NCBI RefSeq assembly: GCF_000151665.1
Contig: NW_013171827.1
Span: 1,137,066-1,201,065, forward strand
From: Blastocystis hominis
Taxonomy: Eukaryota; Sar; Bigyra; Opalinata; Blastocystidae
Direction of reading: 5' to 3'
Length of the DNA: 64,000 bases
The notes beneath the pieces were generated by a model, which saw nothing but the letters and a program-made list of their open reading frames with translations, did not search any database and had not been told where the DNA came from. Positions 31,965 to 43,253 of the stretch are shown piece by piece. Numbering within the stretch: position 1 is the stretch's first letter; the number at the start of each line of letters is the position of its first letter. The position numbers were made by a program, and so were the translations under genes.

Positions 31965-33217
31965 ATGCCGTATCAAAAAGCGACACGGAAGGAAAAATAT
32001 GATATTTGTAGACTCAGTGACGAGACTTTGGGGATCATCAACGAAATGTTGAACATCATGGTCGAACGAATCCAAAACGGCAACAGAGACATGGGTATCC
32101 TATCCGGAGGTCGTGTGATGTAGATTTTTCTTATTCCAGAGGAGATCTACATTACTTTGGTACTGGCAATCAGCTAAAAATATCAAAGCTCGGCGATACT
32201 TTATACTCGTCCCTAAGGGATGTTTTAATATTTGTGATTGAAGACATGGCTAAAGAAAGTGATAAAGAATTAAAATACCAGGTTCCCAAGCATACGAGCT
32301 TCGTGGGTTCCATCATTAAAGTAGGGTTGGGAACATGCTGTAACCTAGAACGTGGCTATCGACGTGATCGCTCAGAACCCGGTTCATAAAGAATTTCTAG
32401 ATTCGCTTTGCCATATGAAGGGCAAGTACAATCTCGACATTTCCTCAAACAGTTTTAAATTGCTCTACCGCGATACTGTTTTGAAGCTAGCGGAGCGCGG
32501 CTATCTGTTTGACGACGATCCAGAGCTCCTTCAGATTCAGCACGAATCGAAGGGTCTGCCTCTGATTCCAGGGAATCTCACGGCCCCTGCGACGCTCGAG
32601 CCGCTCTCGGTCCGTCCCGAAGACGCAATTCACTTCAGTCAGACCGGACTGTTCGCGCCATTACCGGTGCAGGGATCGGAGAACACGTCGATCGAAGACT
32701 ACGAGCTGGTAGTCCGTCGGGTTCTGCTTCTGAATCAAAGGCGAACGACGTCGAAGGCGTGAAATCGAACTGTCGCAATCGCATCGTGTTTCCGTTCCTC
32801 CGCCGGCTTTTCGAGACGCAGAAAGCGGCGACTGTGACGCTGCGGCGCGTGCAGGACGTGATATCGGGCTCCGAGCCCGACAGCGAGGTGAAGGCGGCAT
32901 TCAACAAGAAGTATCTGGAAATCATGCAGGGGAACCAGATTCCGATGGAGCGACCGCTGGACGGACTGCAGGACGGACTGCAGGACCGATGCATGATGCT
33001 GGCGATCAACTCGATAAAGGGGCGCTTTGAGAAGCTCGCGGTGGATAAACTGCAGAAGAGCTTGCGGGAAGGGAGGACGAGCGCGGGGAAGACGCGAAAG
33101 CGCTATGTGAAGGTTTCATCGGCGAAGAAGGCGAAATCTGTGGAGAGCGCGCTGGACTATCCGGTACCGTGGCAGACGGACGCGGCGCAGGGAGATATGT
33201 TCGCACCGCTGAATTAG
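31965..33217 (+). CDS. Unknown conserved-looking protein
   Basis: MPYQKATRKEKYDICRLSDE starts at 31965. Introns of 45, 28 and 32 nt (about 32094-32138, 32322-32349, 32709-32740) restore a frame with LGIINEMLNIMVERIQNGNR, KLGDTLYSSLRDVLIFVIED, SLCHMKGKYNLDISSNSFKL, PEDAIHFSQTGLFAPLP, FLRRLFETQKAATVTLRRVQ, NSIKGRFEKLAVDKLQKSLR and a basic C-terminal segment (GKTRKRYVKVSSAKKAKS). It ends DMFAPLN with TAG. About 360 residues, mixed helical and charged, no membrane segments. The lysine-rich end may bind nucleic acid. I do not recognise the family. The TGTTTGTT motif is at 33239-33246. Confidence 0.6.
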
Positions 33218-33238
33218 TCTACTTTTTGTTGTGAGGAG

Positions 33239-33246
33239 TGTTTGTT
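33239..33246 (+). terminator. TGTTTGTT 3'-end motif
   Basis: 21 nt after the TAG of the unknown gene and 5 nt before the ATG of the next gene at 33252, so the 3' UTR of one and 5' UTR of the next almost overlap. Confidence 0.65.
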
Positions 33247-33251
33247 GGCAA

Positions 33252-33860
33252 ATGAATAATCTGGGTGGGATGGAACCGGCCGAAGAGCTGTTTGACAGTT
33301 GGGACACTGTACATCATGAACTCTAGATATCTCGTTTTCTTCCGTCTCAAACACTTCTCGCCTTGGAGTAGGACGGATTCTGGCTGGATGTGAGAGGATA
33401 GGATTTTGAAAAAGCAATTCGCTTCGATCAAGCTCGCGATGCCGACATCCCGCCGATGGAGGAGCGGCAAGACTATTTTCAAAGGAGTCGCCCGCTTTCG
33501 CAGCCACGGCCACTCAATCCCGAGCTGGATGTTCACATGAATTTCTCTGACTACTATACTCCATCATTTCAACCCATTCCAGAAGCGGCACAGGCTCCAC
33601 CGATCAATCGTTCCTCTGTGCCCATTCCGCAGTATGCGCCCTACAGACCGGCAAAAAACCAAATGCAGTTGGCGGTGATTCCATCTTCCGATGATTCCGA
33701 CTCTTCCTCCCTCGATGTTCTTACAAACGGGGAAGATCCGCAAAAATACCAAAGCAGCTTCGCCTTGCAGCCGAGCATTAATTCTTTTTTGGAGGAATGT
33801 GGCCTCCCTCCATTGGCTTTTGATCAAATGACATACGATACGAAGGATTCGATCGTTTGA
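33252..33860 (+). CDS. Unknown proline-rich, disordered protein
   Basis: MNNLGGMEPAEELFDNISFS begins at 33252. Two introns (29 and 34 nt; about 33296-33324 and 33369-33402) restore the frame to FEKAIRFDQARDADIPPMEE. The rest is proline/serine/glutamine-rich (PLSQPRPLNPELDV, APPINRSSVPIPQYAPYRPA, SSDDSDSSSLDVL). It ends LAFDQMTYDTKDSIV with TGA. About 180 residues, no globular domain evident. The NISFSSVS and Asp/Ser runs suggest phosphorylation. It may be a regulatory or adaptor protein. Not recognised. Confidence 0.55.
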
Positions 33861-33901
33861 TTTTATTGGAGATGCGACTCTAGTACCAATCCTATATACA
33901 A

Positions 33902-34606
33902 ATGCTGGCAACTCGCTTCGTCGAATTGCGCAATGGAGCCCAGGCTTCGCAGAGCGTCCAGGACCAGCCAGCTCTTGAAATGGTATGTTTCTGTTTAAAA
34001 TTTTTAAATATAAATTGCTATTGGATTGTCTTACTTTTTTGATGTAGTTGAGGGAGGTAAACGAGACTGTAAGCGGAATCATTCATTCGAACTCGCTGAC
34101 TTCGCATGTTCGCTTGATTGACAATGTTCGCCACATCGGTCGCCGATTAAAGAAGGACGAGAAAATGGCCAAGTCGCTGAACGAAATGATGACCATCATG
34201 TATTTGAGGGCTCGTTGTTTTGAATCAAAGTGAAAATGATGATACCAAACCACCCGTCATCGAAGACCTCAAAACGATGGATAAGGAGTTTGATCAACGC
34301 CTGGAAAGTGATTTCAAGAAGCTGATGCGTATGCGGACATACAAAGCGCGCTATAAAGAGATTCTGGTGTTGCTAGTGAATCTTTTTTATCTCTAGTTTC
34401 TAAAATACAAGGTTGTGGAATTGCTTAATCGACAGCGAGAAGATAAAATAGATCAGTTTATTGAAGTAGACAAGCTGATTCCGATCGTGGAGAAGCACAA
34501 GTTTCCCCTGAGTCGAATTAGGGAGATTCTTTCAAGTCGAGCGTTCACTCCCGAATGGAAAATTCGCGAACTCAGAGATTTATTTTCGGTTTGCTCTCTT
34601 TGTTGA
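33902..34606 (+). CDS. Unknown helical protein
   Basis: Starts MLATRFVELRNGAQASQSVQ at 33902. The first intron is longer (65 nt, 33983-34047); the next two are 31 and 30 nt. Exons read LREVNETVSGIIHSNSLTSH, LIDNVRHIGRRLKKDEKMAK, IENDDTKPPVIEDLKTMDKE, FDQRLESDFKKLMRMRTYKA, RYKEILFLKYKVVELLNRQR, LIPIVEKHKFPLSRIREILS and FTPEWKIRELRDLF. About 190 residues, nearly all charged amphipathic helix. TGA at 34604-34606, within a T-rich stretch (CTCTTTGTTGAAC) that may be a degenerate 3'-end motif. Not recognised. Confidence 0.55.
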
Positions 34607-34625
34607 ACACACACTCTTTTTTCTG

Positions 34626-35468
34626 ATGTCTGCCTTTCACCACCATTCTGCGGAAGAACCCTTGTGCATCATCTGGGATTGCGACGGTACTCTTCTTGAC
34701 ACGGAAACGCAGTCCTCGCATATCATTGCGGATATTATGGAATCTGTGAAGCCTGGAGCAAGAGAGATCGAATTGTATGCAGTCTGGGACCGTTTTCTGA
34801 TATAGTGCGAATCACAGCTTGATTTGTGGAATGCCAACGGAGTTGTGGGTTCGATGGATGATGGACAAAGCAGAATTGGACGGCTTGATTGATCCCGAGG
34901 ACTTTGTTCTATTTTTCAGGGATCGGTTTATCGTGTAGGCAAATCGGTACGTCGAAGGGATGAAGAAAGCTGCCCCCACGTTCAAGAAGCTGAGAGGAGC
35001 CGAGTCGTTGACTCGCTTCTTCTTTGAACACGGAGTGAAGCAATATATGGCAACCTCAACTCCTCGTTCCTTAATTGGATCCAAGCTGGCTCCTCACAAG
35101 GTACGCTCGATTCGATTTGGCCCATCTTCAGGAAATGATCGATCGTTTCGAAGCGATCGTGACGGCTGAGGATGTTAAAAATGGAAAGCCCGCTCCGGAC
35201 ATTTTCTTAAAGGCAGCGTCGATCGCCGGAATTCCTCCAGAGCACTGTATCGTGTTCGAAGACTCTCCGCTGGGAGTGAAGGGAGGTCTTGCAGCCGGAA
35301 TGAAAGTCGTCGCGATTGCCTTTCCTGGAAGCGACTTGTCGAAGTTTGACGGAGCCTGCCAAGTGAGAGAGAAAGGAGATGAGGGATGATGGGTAGATTG
35401 TGGAGGATCTCTCGCAGTTTGATTCGGTTCCATTTGGACTCGAGAAGTATGTTTGCGACGAAGAATAG
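34626..35468 (+). CDS. HAD-superfamily phosphatase (beta-phosphoglucomutase/GPP-like subfamily)
   Basis: MSAFHHHSAEEPLCIIWDCD carries motif I DCDGTLLDTE (first Asp nucleophile). A 31-nt intron (34775-34805), a 33-nt intron (about 34906-34938) and a 31-nt intron (35101-35131) restore the frame. Motif II is MATSTPRSLIGSKL (Ser/Thr). The lysine motif III is NGKPAPDIFLKAA. Motif IV is FEDSPLGVKGGLAAGMKVVA. The cap domain lies between motifs I and II. Such enzymes dephosphorylate small sugar or nucleoside phosphates (pseudouridine-5-phosphate, glycerol-3-phosphate or similar); the substrate cannot be told here. It ends VPFGLEKYVCDEE with TAG at 35466-35468. Confidence 0.85.
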
Positions 35469-35882
35469 TCAATTTATGATGTTGTAAGTTGTTTGTTTTA
35501 AAAAGAGATTGCCGCAAAATGATTCGCTGTCTGAGGATGTCATTTCGCGGTCGTTCTTCAGCGATTGTGAGAATCTGAGAGATAGAAGTGATTTGTAGTT
35601 GAGATCGTTGGAAACCTCTGGAAATAGAGTTTTGGGGCTTACCACGTCTCTTAATAAACCATATTCAAGATTCTTTTCGGATTCTACGGAGAGTCCAGCA
35701 AGTTCGGAGAATAGTGTTTTATATGTACTTCTGATTTGAGAATAGGAAATAACAGAGTGTAAAAGTGAAGAGGGGAGAAAGGAATATCGTATTGATGGGA
35801 TAGGAAGATGAACTCTAGCACTTGACAGTCGTATTCTCGGATTATGTGCAGGAAGTGATGATTGAATGCATCGTTTCATATA
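35469..35882 (-). CDS. Hypothetical protein, uncertain
   Basis: Minus-strand frame with coding-like text (QIRSTYKTLFSELAGLSVES, EKNLEYGLLRD, NDREMTSSDSESFCGNLFLK), ending TGA at 35469. That abuts the TAG of the convergent HAD gene, so the two stop codons lie back to back. The 5' end is unclear (an ATG at about 35880 gives MKRCIQSSLPAHNPRIRL), and it would overlap the start of the divergent gene at 35858. No family recognised. It could be antisense noise. Confidence 0.3.
   Translation of the reverse strand, partial: YMKRCIQSSLPAHNPRIRLSSARVHLPIPSIRYSFLPSSLLHSVISYSQIRSTYKTLFSELAGLSVESEKNLEYGLLRDVVSPKTLFPEVSNDLNYKSLLSLRFSQSLKNDREMTSSDSESFCGNLFLKQTTYNIIN
35490..35497 (+). terminator. TGTTTGTT 3'-end motif of the HAD gene
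   Basis: 21 nt after the TAG at 35468. It lies inside the coding-like frame of the opposite strand. Confidence 0.65.
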
Positions 35883-38027
35883 GACCCGCTGTTTCCGGGT
35901 GACACTCACCAACTTTGTATCCAGGACGTTTTCTCAAGTGAAAACTCAACAGTTTGTATTCATTTGTGCACAAGCATTTAATTATTTTCTAGCGTTTGAA
36001 TTGCGTCGCAAGCTCTATCGGTCAGCATTGAAAGAGAAGCCTTCCAAAGAGAATAGCCGACTTCGTCGATACAATCAGAATAGTGAGAAGCGTCAATCCG
36101 TGATCAATTGCTTCCAAGACCTGCTTGGTCGCAGTCCGGTCATCGCTTCGAACGTTTCTCAGTTTATGGAGCGTTTAGTGAACGGTTCTAGTCGATTTTT
36201 TAAAAAATAAACTTCAGAGAACGAGAAGGATCCGCTGGCCTATTCGCTTCTTCTAGACATCTACAATCGACAATGCGTTTCCTCGAACACATCGTCCTCG
36301 TTCTACATGTCTTACGACACAACACAGTCCATTCTATCGCTTTGGAAGAAAATCTTCCGCAACGGTACGTCCTGCGGTTTGTTTGTTTTCACGCAGAAAT
36401 CGTTCTCCAATCAGCTTCCTTGAACATTTTGCTCGCTCTCGCGTCTCGAAAAGACGCTCTCCTTTCGATTATTCACCAGTTCCCTGCCTATTTAACTGCA
36501 GTCCAGGCAAACGACGCCAACAACCGCTTCTACGTGCACATGGGAGAATTCGTCCCGATCGTGGTTCTTTGGCCCGTTTCTAATCTAGGCGCAGCGTCTT
36601 CTCTTCGACGGACACTTCCGCGAGTTCAACATCCTGGAGAGCCTGGTGTTCCACGAGCTGGACGCGTCGTGTCCGTATCTGCCGGCTCTGATCCGCAGCA
36701 CGCTGGGCGCGCAGTGCTTCTACCGTAGCCTCCCGCTTCGGCTTGGACGTAGGGCAGGAGGACTGCGTCTGGGAGGCCGTGCAGGACCGGTACAAAGCGC
36801 TGCTGGGGAAGACGGCGGAGGAAGAAGGGACCAGCGAGCTGGACCGCACGCTCTGCGAGAAGCTTCTGGTGCTGTCGATCCGCGTAGAGCCGCGACGGCG
36901 AAGCGATGCGATGTAGAACGGCGAGTACGCGCTCTGCGTGGACGTCCTGCACTTCTGCGCGAGCTCGGCCATTCCCATCAAGTTCACGTCGTTCATGAAG
37001 GTGCTGAAGGAGGTCAACGCGTCCAAGCTGAACGTGCAGCTGGGCATCGCCGCGCCGCAGCGGCAGCAGCTGTACGACGCGCTGTTCCGCTACATTCAGG
37101 CCATCGGCGAGCGCTGCAAGTTCAACATCGCGCTCCCGTACAAGCTGCTGACCGCGATCGCGAGCCACGACGAGCCCGCCACGGCGGCGTATCTGGCGAA
37201 GTACAACGCGAGCTACACGAACGAGTTTCTGCAGAGCTACCTGGTGTCGTTTGCGCTGCTGTAGAGGCCGGCGAAGGACGAGTGAAGCGTAGCGCGTATG
37301 ATTGCTCCGAGGACGTCGTGCGCAATAAGGACGCGCTGTGTGAACGGGTTTTGACGCTCCTGGAGACCCAGGGACGGGTCAGCGAGGAATGGCTCGGGAA
37401 AATCTTGGAGGTGGGCGAGAAATGCCGAGTTGAGCGTAGCGCGAAACGGAGGAATCGCGGATTTTTGGACTGCTGAATCGAAGAATCGATCAGATAAACG
37501 CGGCAAACGCGGCGAGGATCGCGACCGATGCGTCGAACCGCGGGGACCAGGCGAGAGAGGAGGAAACGCTGGATCCGAGTTTGTTTTCCCCCGCGGTTCG
37601 ATCGAGCGGTTTGACGGAGGCTTCGTTTGTGGCGCTGACGGATTTCATGCGGAGTAATGGGATCGAAATCGAGGATACGTTCCTTCTGAACGGGTTTGAG
37701 TCGCTTTTGAAGCAGCGAGACGCGGTGAATAGTTTGCTCGACATCATTGACTACTTCAGCGAAGATGGGGAAATCAATGGCAGGGTTTGGAGAGCTTTGA
37801 TGCGAATGATGGAAATCGAGGAACCGAAAGTCGATCCGGTGGGGTCCAGTCGATGTACGTTGATTGCCTCGATTGCGAAGTACTACAATGACAAATATAC
37901 GATGATATCCTTTAAAAGGGAGGTGAAGGGGCTCTTAACGACACCCTTGGTCGGAATGGAAGGGGAAGATCAACGATACAAATCTGCAGCGTTTTTCGAA
38001 GGAATTGGATTATGTAACGCAATCTGA
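35858..38027 (+). CDS. Large helical-repeat protein, unassigned
   Basis: The likely start MIECIVSYRPAVSG at 35858 is joined by short introns to FELRRKLYRSALKEKPSKEN, VINCFQDLLGRSPVIASNVS, KDPLAYSLLLDIYNRQCVSS, LNILLALASRKDALLSIIHQ, AQRLLFDGHFREFNILESLV, NGEYALCVDVLHFCASSAIP, FRYIQAIGERCKFNIALPYK, SLFSPAVRSSGLTEASFVAL and LLKQRDAVNSLLDIIDYFSE. It ends GIGLCNAI with TGA. About ten introns of 28-37 nt. Nearly all-alpha, ~620 residues; a helical solenoid such as a nucleoporin or tethering-complex subunit would fit, but no signature proves it. One intron (about 36366-36397) contains a perfect TGTTTGTT (36380-36387). The helical profile is firm, the identity is not. Confidence 0.55.
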
Positions 38028-38045
38028 ACAGTTTTCTTAGAGAGA

Positions 38046-38053
38046 TGTTTGTT
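38046..38053 (+). terminator. TGTTTGTT 3'-end motif
   Basis: 18 nt after the TGA at 38027 of the helical-repeat gene. Confidence 0.65.
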
Positions 38054-38377
38054 CACCATCACAAGGACACTCGATTTCCACATTTGGAGTTATTAAATGT
38101 GTTCCCACCCAACGCTTGTTGTGATTCCCTTGAAAACTATGCTCGCAAACATTCTATGAATATGATTTACACACATACACAACTCGGGATCCAGCTTTGG
38201 AATATAGAATTGATCTCTACACCAATAATTAAACGCATTCGTGTCATTAGACATCATGGAGATTCTTCATCCGTTGTGAATAGCGAGACAACTGAATAGG
38301 CACAAAATACTATTTGTCTACAACATGAGAGCATCATTTTCTCTCGGTATTAGGAATATTTTCATGCTTAGGAGGTG
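38054..38377 (+). other. Region upstream of the 7TM gene, possible 5' exons
   Basis: An 84-codon frame starts at ATG 38045, overlapping the 3'-end motif, and ends TAG at 38299; its text (MIYTHTQLGIQLWNIELIS) is not clearly coding. An ATG at 38325 (MRASFSLGIRNIFMLRR) could begin a signal peptide for the receptor downstream, but no GT-AG intron joins it in frame. Promoter and/or leader exons of the 7TM gene. Confidence 0.3.
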
Positions 38378-41300
38378 ATGAGAGCCGAAGTATCAACATA
38401 TGGCAATTGTAATGATGGAAAAGGATTGGGTTCCTACGTCCCTTGTATATTAAAGTACGATTTCTGCACTCACTTTTTTGTACTTCACCAAAAGACAGGG
38501 AATAACCGCGGTGGAGTTAATGGCTTCATTCTTCATTCGTCATTGCTGTTGTGCCAAGGGGGCCTGGCATACACCAAGCAAATATACGTTACTGTAGCCG
38601 TGTAGGACCAAAAACGACATGTAGATGCTGGACAAGGAAAGTGAATCAAGAATTACATTTTTTGTTTTTATAACGAGCATCATTCTCTATGGAGTATTGC
38701 TTGTTGCAGGAATCGTACACTTTTGGTTTTCGGAATGACGCATAGATATGCTTGCGATCTGTTGTCATTAAGAACAACCGACACAGACAAATGTATCTCT
38801 AATTGCAGACGGGTGAACGATAGGTTCTTTGTGTTTTACATGCTAAGCATTCTGACGGGGATAATGTTTTCTATCCTGAACCGCCACAAATCATTTTCGG
38901 GCGAGCTGTAAATTTTATTGTTGATTCTGATCGTAGTCAGCTCTTTCTCTTAATCAACCGCACTTTGGAACTGGGCATGCAGGTGACTGTTCTTTTCCAT
39001 ATGATGCGCTACTTCACCGATTACCTAGTTCGACTCAGGAAGAAGGTGGTGAAAGTGTGCGTAGTCTGCTGCATCGTCGTGTATTTATGCTATTTTGTTC
39101 TGTGTCTCTACGGATACATTCGAAGAGTCGCAGTGTGGAATGTGTGTGTAATCGCTAGTTCGATCCCGAATGGTTCGATCTCTCCGAATCGATCTACATT
39201 GTGAGCAACATTATGATTTCGGTGCTCTGTTTGCTATCCTGCAACCACATCATTTGGAAATTGAAAATGGTTTATCAGGACGTTTGCTGCAGCGTGGGAG
39301 CCATGTCCGCGCAGAGTCATGCGTAGATTCGGCTCGTGATCGCGAAGAATATCGCTCTGATCATCACGAACACGTTTCTGCTTCTCGTGATTCTGTGTAT
39401 CCGCATTTTGCTTTCTGCGTTTTTATGCTTTTGTGGTGGAATCAAGCGCAGATTGATGATTTGGAGCACCTTGGATCCCATTTTCACGCTCTCCGCTTTG
39501 ATTTTGTTCCCCATCGGATCGAACGTCATTCTCCTCGTTCTCATCAAAGACTATGTTTCCACGTTTCTCCTTTCTGAGGCCTAGTCGACGCATTCTTCGT
39601 CGACGGCCAACGAGGGCTCGCTCTACACTCGCCTTCTCGACAAGATCGGCCTTTCCCCGCGGTTTCACTACATCATCGACACGATCGGGCAGATCGAGGA
39701 CAACCCCATCTACCAGAGCGACCTGAACTTCTACACGGAGCCACACCTGAAGTACAAATACGACGACACGCTGTCCTCGCGCTCGGTGGGCGCGTCCTCG
39801 CAGCCCAACCAGTCGCTCCGGTCGATTTTCGACTCGGTCGTGCCGCGCTCGGCGGACGGCGAGGCCTCTTCCGAGGAGGACGGCACCAAGTCCGACCGCA
39901 GCAACAGCATCGCGCTCAGCATCCGCTCGGTCTCGCTGAGCGGTCCGTCTGGCCTGTCGGACACGTCGCTGACGTCGCTGACGTCGCAGACGCGGCCGCT
40001 GCTGGAGAACGCGCATGCCGAGATGAGCCAGTCGTCGACCTCGATGACCCACGAGGAGCCGGAGCTCTCCGAGCGCACCACCGAGTCGTCCGTGGAGTCG
40101 CCCGACGCGGCGACGGACATCAGCATCCAGGATCGCTGCGGGCGGTCGCTGCCGTGCTCGGTAGCTCGCGACATCGGGGCGTGTTGCGTAGATCTCGCTG
40201 GCGGTGTTCGTGCGGCTGAGCAACACGTACAAGCTGTTCGGCCGCTACCAGAGCGTGTTCGTGCGCTGCAGCTACCAGTACCACGCGCGCGGCGGGCTGC
40301 GGAACGACTGGCGCGAGGCGGGCGAGACGGAGGTCACGCCGATTCTGCCCTGCGAGAAGGGCTATCTGTTCAACTGCTGCATCGTGATCCCGCTGCCGCT
40401 CGGCGTGTCCGACGGCGGGTCGCTCTCGCCCACGGGGCGGCTGCAGCGCTTCCTCACGGAGCGGTCGGCGGCGCGGGGCGAGCGCGGGGCGCTGCGCGAC
40501 ATCACGCTGCAGTTCGAGTGCATCGGGACGAACGAGAGCAACAGCCGCGTGTACATGAAGAACAAGGTAGGGAATGGCCGGCCGGCGGTTCATCGCAGTA
40601 CAATAAAGTGCTCTTCGCCGAGTCGCTCTCGCTCAACTCGCTCCTGCAGCTCCCCTCCATGCGCTACTGCATCCGGCGCAACGGCCAACTCTCCGACACG
40701 CCCTATCTCAGCACGGGCGGCTCGCTCGACCACCCCGGCGAGCTCAGTCCCGCGTCGCTGCGCGAGTCCGCGCTCTCCAGACGGGCGAGCCAGCGCGACT
40801 TCGCCGTGCGGTCGGCGGAGGACTCTCACGCGGAGGAGGAGCTGAGCGGCGTGTCGAACTCGTCGGAGCTGTCGACGAGCTTCGATCTGTACGGGTGGGC
40901 GAGGATTCTGCGCGTGACGTGAAGCTCGGTGCCGGTGGGCAGTCTGGACTTTCGGAACCTGCACGCGCTGCGGGAGAAGCGGAAGGAGAAGTACACGCTG
41001 GGCGTGTTCCTGATGACGGTGCGTCCGCGCGTGGAGGGCCGGTTCTTCGTGAAGGAGTTCGTGTTCGACAGCAGCGGGCACAACGGGCGCGTGCTGTTCG
41101 GCTGCGACCCGCCCGAGCCCGGGAAGACGTCGCTGGCGCACGTGATGGAGAGCATGAACGAGACGGAGTGGGTGCTGGGCGCGGCGTCGATCGTAGCACG
41201 GCGTTCGACATGCCGTCCGCGTACTGCCGCTACGCGCAGTCGCTGTGGAACCACGAGACGGAGGACCTGCGCCGCCTGCACAACCAGCAGAAGAACATCG

Positions 41301-43152
41301 CGAACTTCCAGCTGCGGCACCACGAGTTCCAGACCATGGACGACCTGCTGATTCGCTCGCGCGACTTCATCAACAGCCAGCACTTCTACGAGGTCGTGGA
41401 AACGGAGAACCTCGAGCGTAGAGCTGCCTGGACAAGCTGGAGGTGCACAAGCGGCGCCTGGAGAGCAACCAGCACGCGGACCGGAAGGTGCACAACTTCA
41501 CGTTCAAGCCCAGCACGATGAAGAAGGTCGAGGAGTGCGCGCTGATCCCCACCAACCTCCACATCAACGAGCTCTTCGTCTCGCCGCGCTACATCCTCGA
41601 GGGTTCCTTCGAGGCCATCTTCGGTCCCTTCCTTTGTGCTCCGCTCACTCGCAGAGAGCCTCCTCCCTCAGCCCATTCCCTACTTCTCCGTTCTCTCCTG
41701 CGGGACGCCCAACGCCTACGCGCTGGGTTTCTCCGAGGGCGGGCTCTTCGACCTGTTGCTCCAGCTGAAGGGGCTGCGCGACCGCCGCGTGCCCTGCCCG
41801 GACCCCGACGCGGACGCGGAAAAGCCGGCCAAGCCGAGCCTGCTGGACAAGAACCGGACGCTCGGGATCCGCATCCGCGAGCGATTCGACCTGTCGACGT
41901 CGCAGGGGATCGCGATCCTGGCCGCCTCGTTCATCCACGATGTAGGGAAGAAAGAGCAGAAAGGCTGAGGCGTAGCTCACCACGCTGCTGCGGTCCTGCC
42001 AGTCGCGGTTCTGGGACCAGCCGACGTTCGTGCAGTGGCGGAGACACGGCTATCCGGTAGGCGTGGCGGCGAGATGCGACGCAGATGATGTATCTGAGCT
42101 TGCTGTCGATGTACAACAAGGAGAAGGCGATGATCCTGGACACGTTCGTCTCGGTGTACTGCCTGCGCTCGGTGGTCTTCAAGATCACGCTCAAGCGCGT
42201 TGCTCTCTGCTCTCTCTGCTCACGCCTAGCGAGCGAAGCTGGAAGTGTCCTACAAGCCCGACTTCAAGGTGGAGGGCGGGAAGCTGGTGATCCCCGTGGT
42301 GGTCACGGCGCTGCCGCAGCATCTGCACATGACGGAGTTCGACTTCATCAACACGTCGCGTCTGCACTCCCTCACCATCCACGTGATCCCCTTCTTCGCC
42401 TCCATCGTGCTCCCGCTTCTTTTTTTCTCTCACCCGCAGGGCGTGGACGTGAACCAGACCATCAGCGACCTGATCTCCCAGCAGAACATCACCATCGAGA
42501 ACAACATCAACCGCATCTGCTTCCGCGATTTGCTGCTCTACGAGGTCCAGCTTCTCTCCAAGGACCGGCTCCGACCCCTCTCCATCGCGCTCTACAACGC
42601 GCCCGACAGTCCCGCGGGGACCACCATCCACATGCCGCGCTTCTTCCAGTACATCTTCAAGAACTACGACTGCTCGCAGACGCTGGACATCGACGCCATT
42701 AACGCGCAGTTCCCCGCGGTTTCCGAAGAATTGCGCGTAGAGCTCGGGAGGCGGGTGCATCGTAGAGCGTGAAGCGGATGCTGGAGTCGAAGGTGCTGAA
42801 GAACGTCGATTTGATTCTCGCGTTCTTGGGTAGGCGAGCGGGATGGAGATCATCATGTCCAGACTTGGCCAAGAAGTTCCATGCCGGAATTACGGTGATG
42901 TGCAAGAGTGGAAAGGACCGGACCGGAATGCTGGTTTCGCTCTCGGAAGTGCGCGCCATGGGCTTTGCCAACATCATCGGCAATGATTCGATCCAGTGGT
43001 ACTTGGATTTGATTCGAGGCTATGGAACGCGCATTATGAACGCGGAAAAGAACACAGGGAAGGCGCAGTACATGTTCAATGCTCTGCAGGACAAATTTTT
43101 GCCCGATTTGTTGAAGGCTCCGAGGTACAACCGCGGCCATGGCATCACATAG
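38378..43152 (+). CDS. Seven-transmembrane receptor fused to INPP4-like phosphoinositide phosphatase
   Basis: Introns at 38594-38624 (31 nt), 38715-38745 (31), 38793-38823 (31) and 38908-38936 (29) keep one frame through a cysteine-containing ectodomain (STYGNCNDGKGLGSYVPC) and seven hydrophobic helices: FFVFITSIILYGVLLVAG; FFVFYMLSILTGIMFSIL; LLINRTLELGMQVTVLFHMM; VCVVCCIVVYLCYFVLCLYG; YIVSNIMISVLCLLSCNHII; IALIITNTFLLLVILCIRIL; TLSALILFPIGSNVILLVLI. A 30-nt intron (39555-39584, phase 0) joins helix 7 to a ~1,000-residue cytosolic part: serine-rich linker, C2-like region (VFVRLSNTYKLFGRYQSVFV) and a phosphatase domain with P-loop CKSGKDRTGM (42901-42930), matching INPP4 CKSAKDRT. INPP4 removes the 4-phosphate of PtdIns(3,4)P2. 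It ends RGHGIT, TAG. The 5' end is uncertain. Confidence 0.8.
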
Positions 43153-43253
43153 TTGTCTATTGCAATAATAATTGTGCTATAGTGTTGTTTTCTGTTTGAT
43201 TGAAAAGCGATCGGGCGGGCCGTCAGAAGACGGGGAAAACCGCGGGTGCCGGC

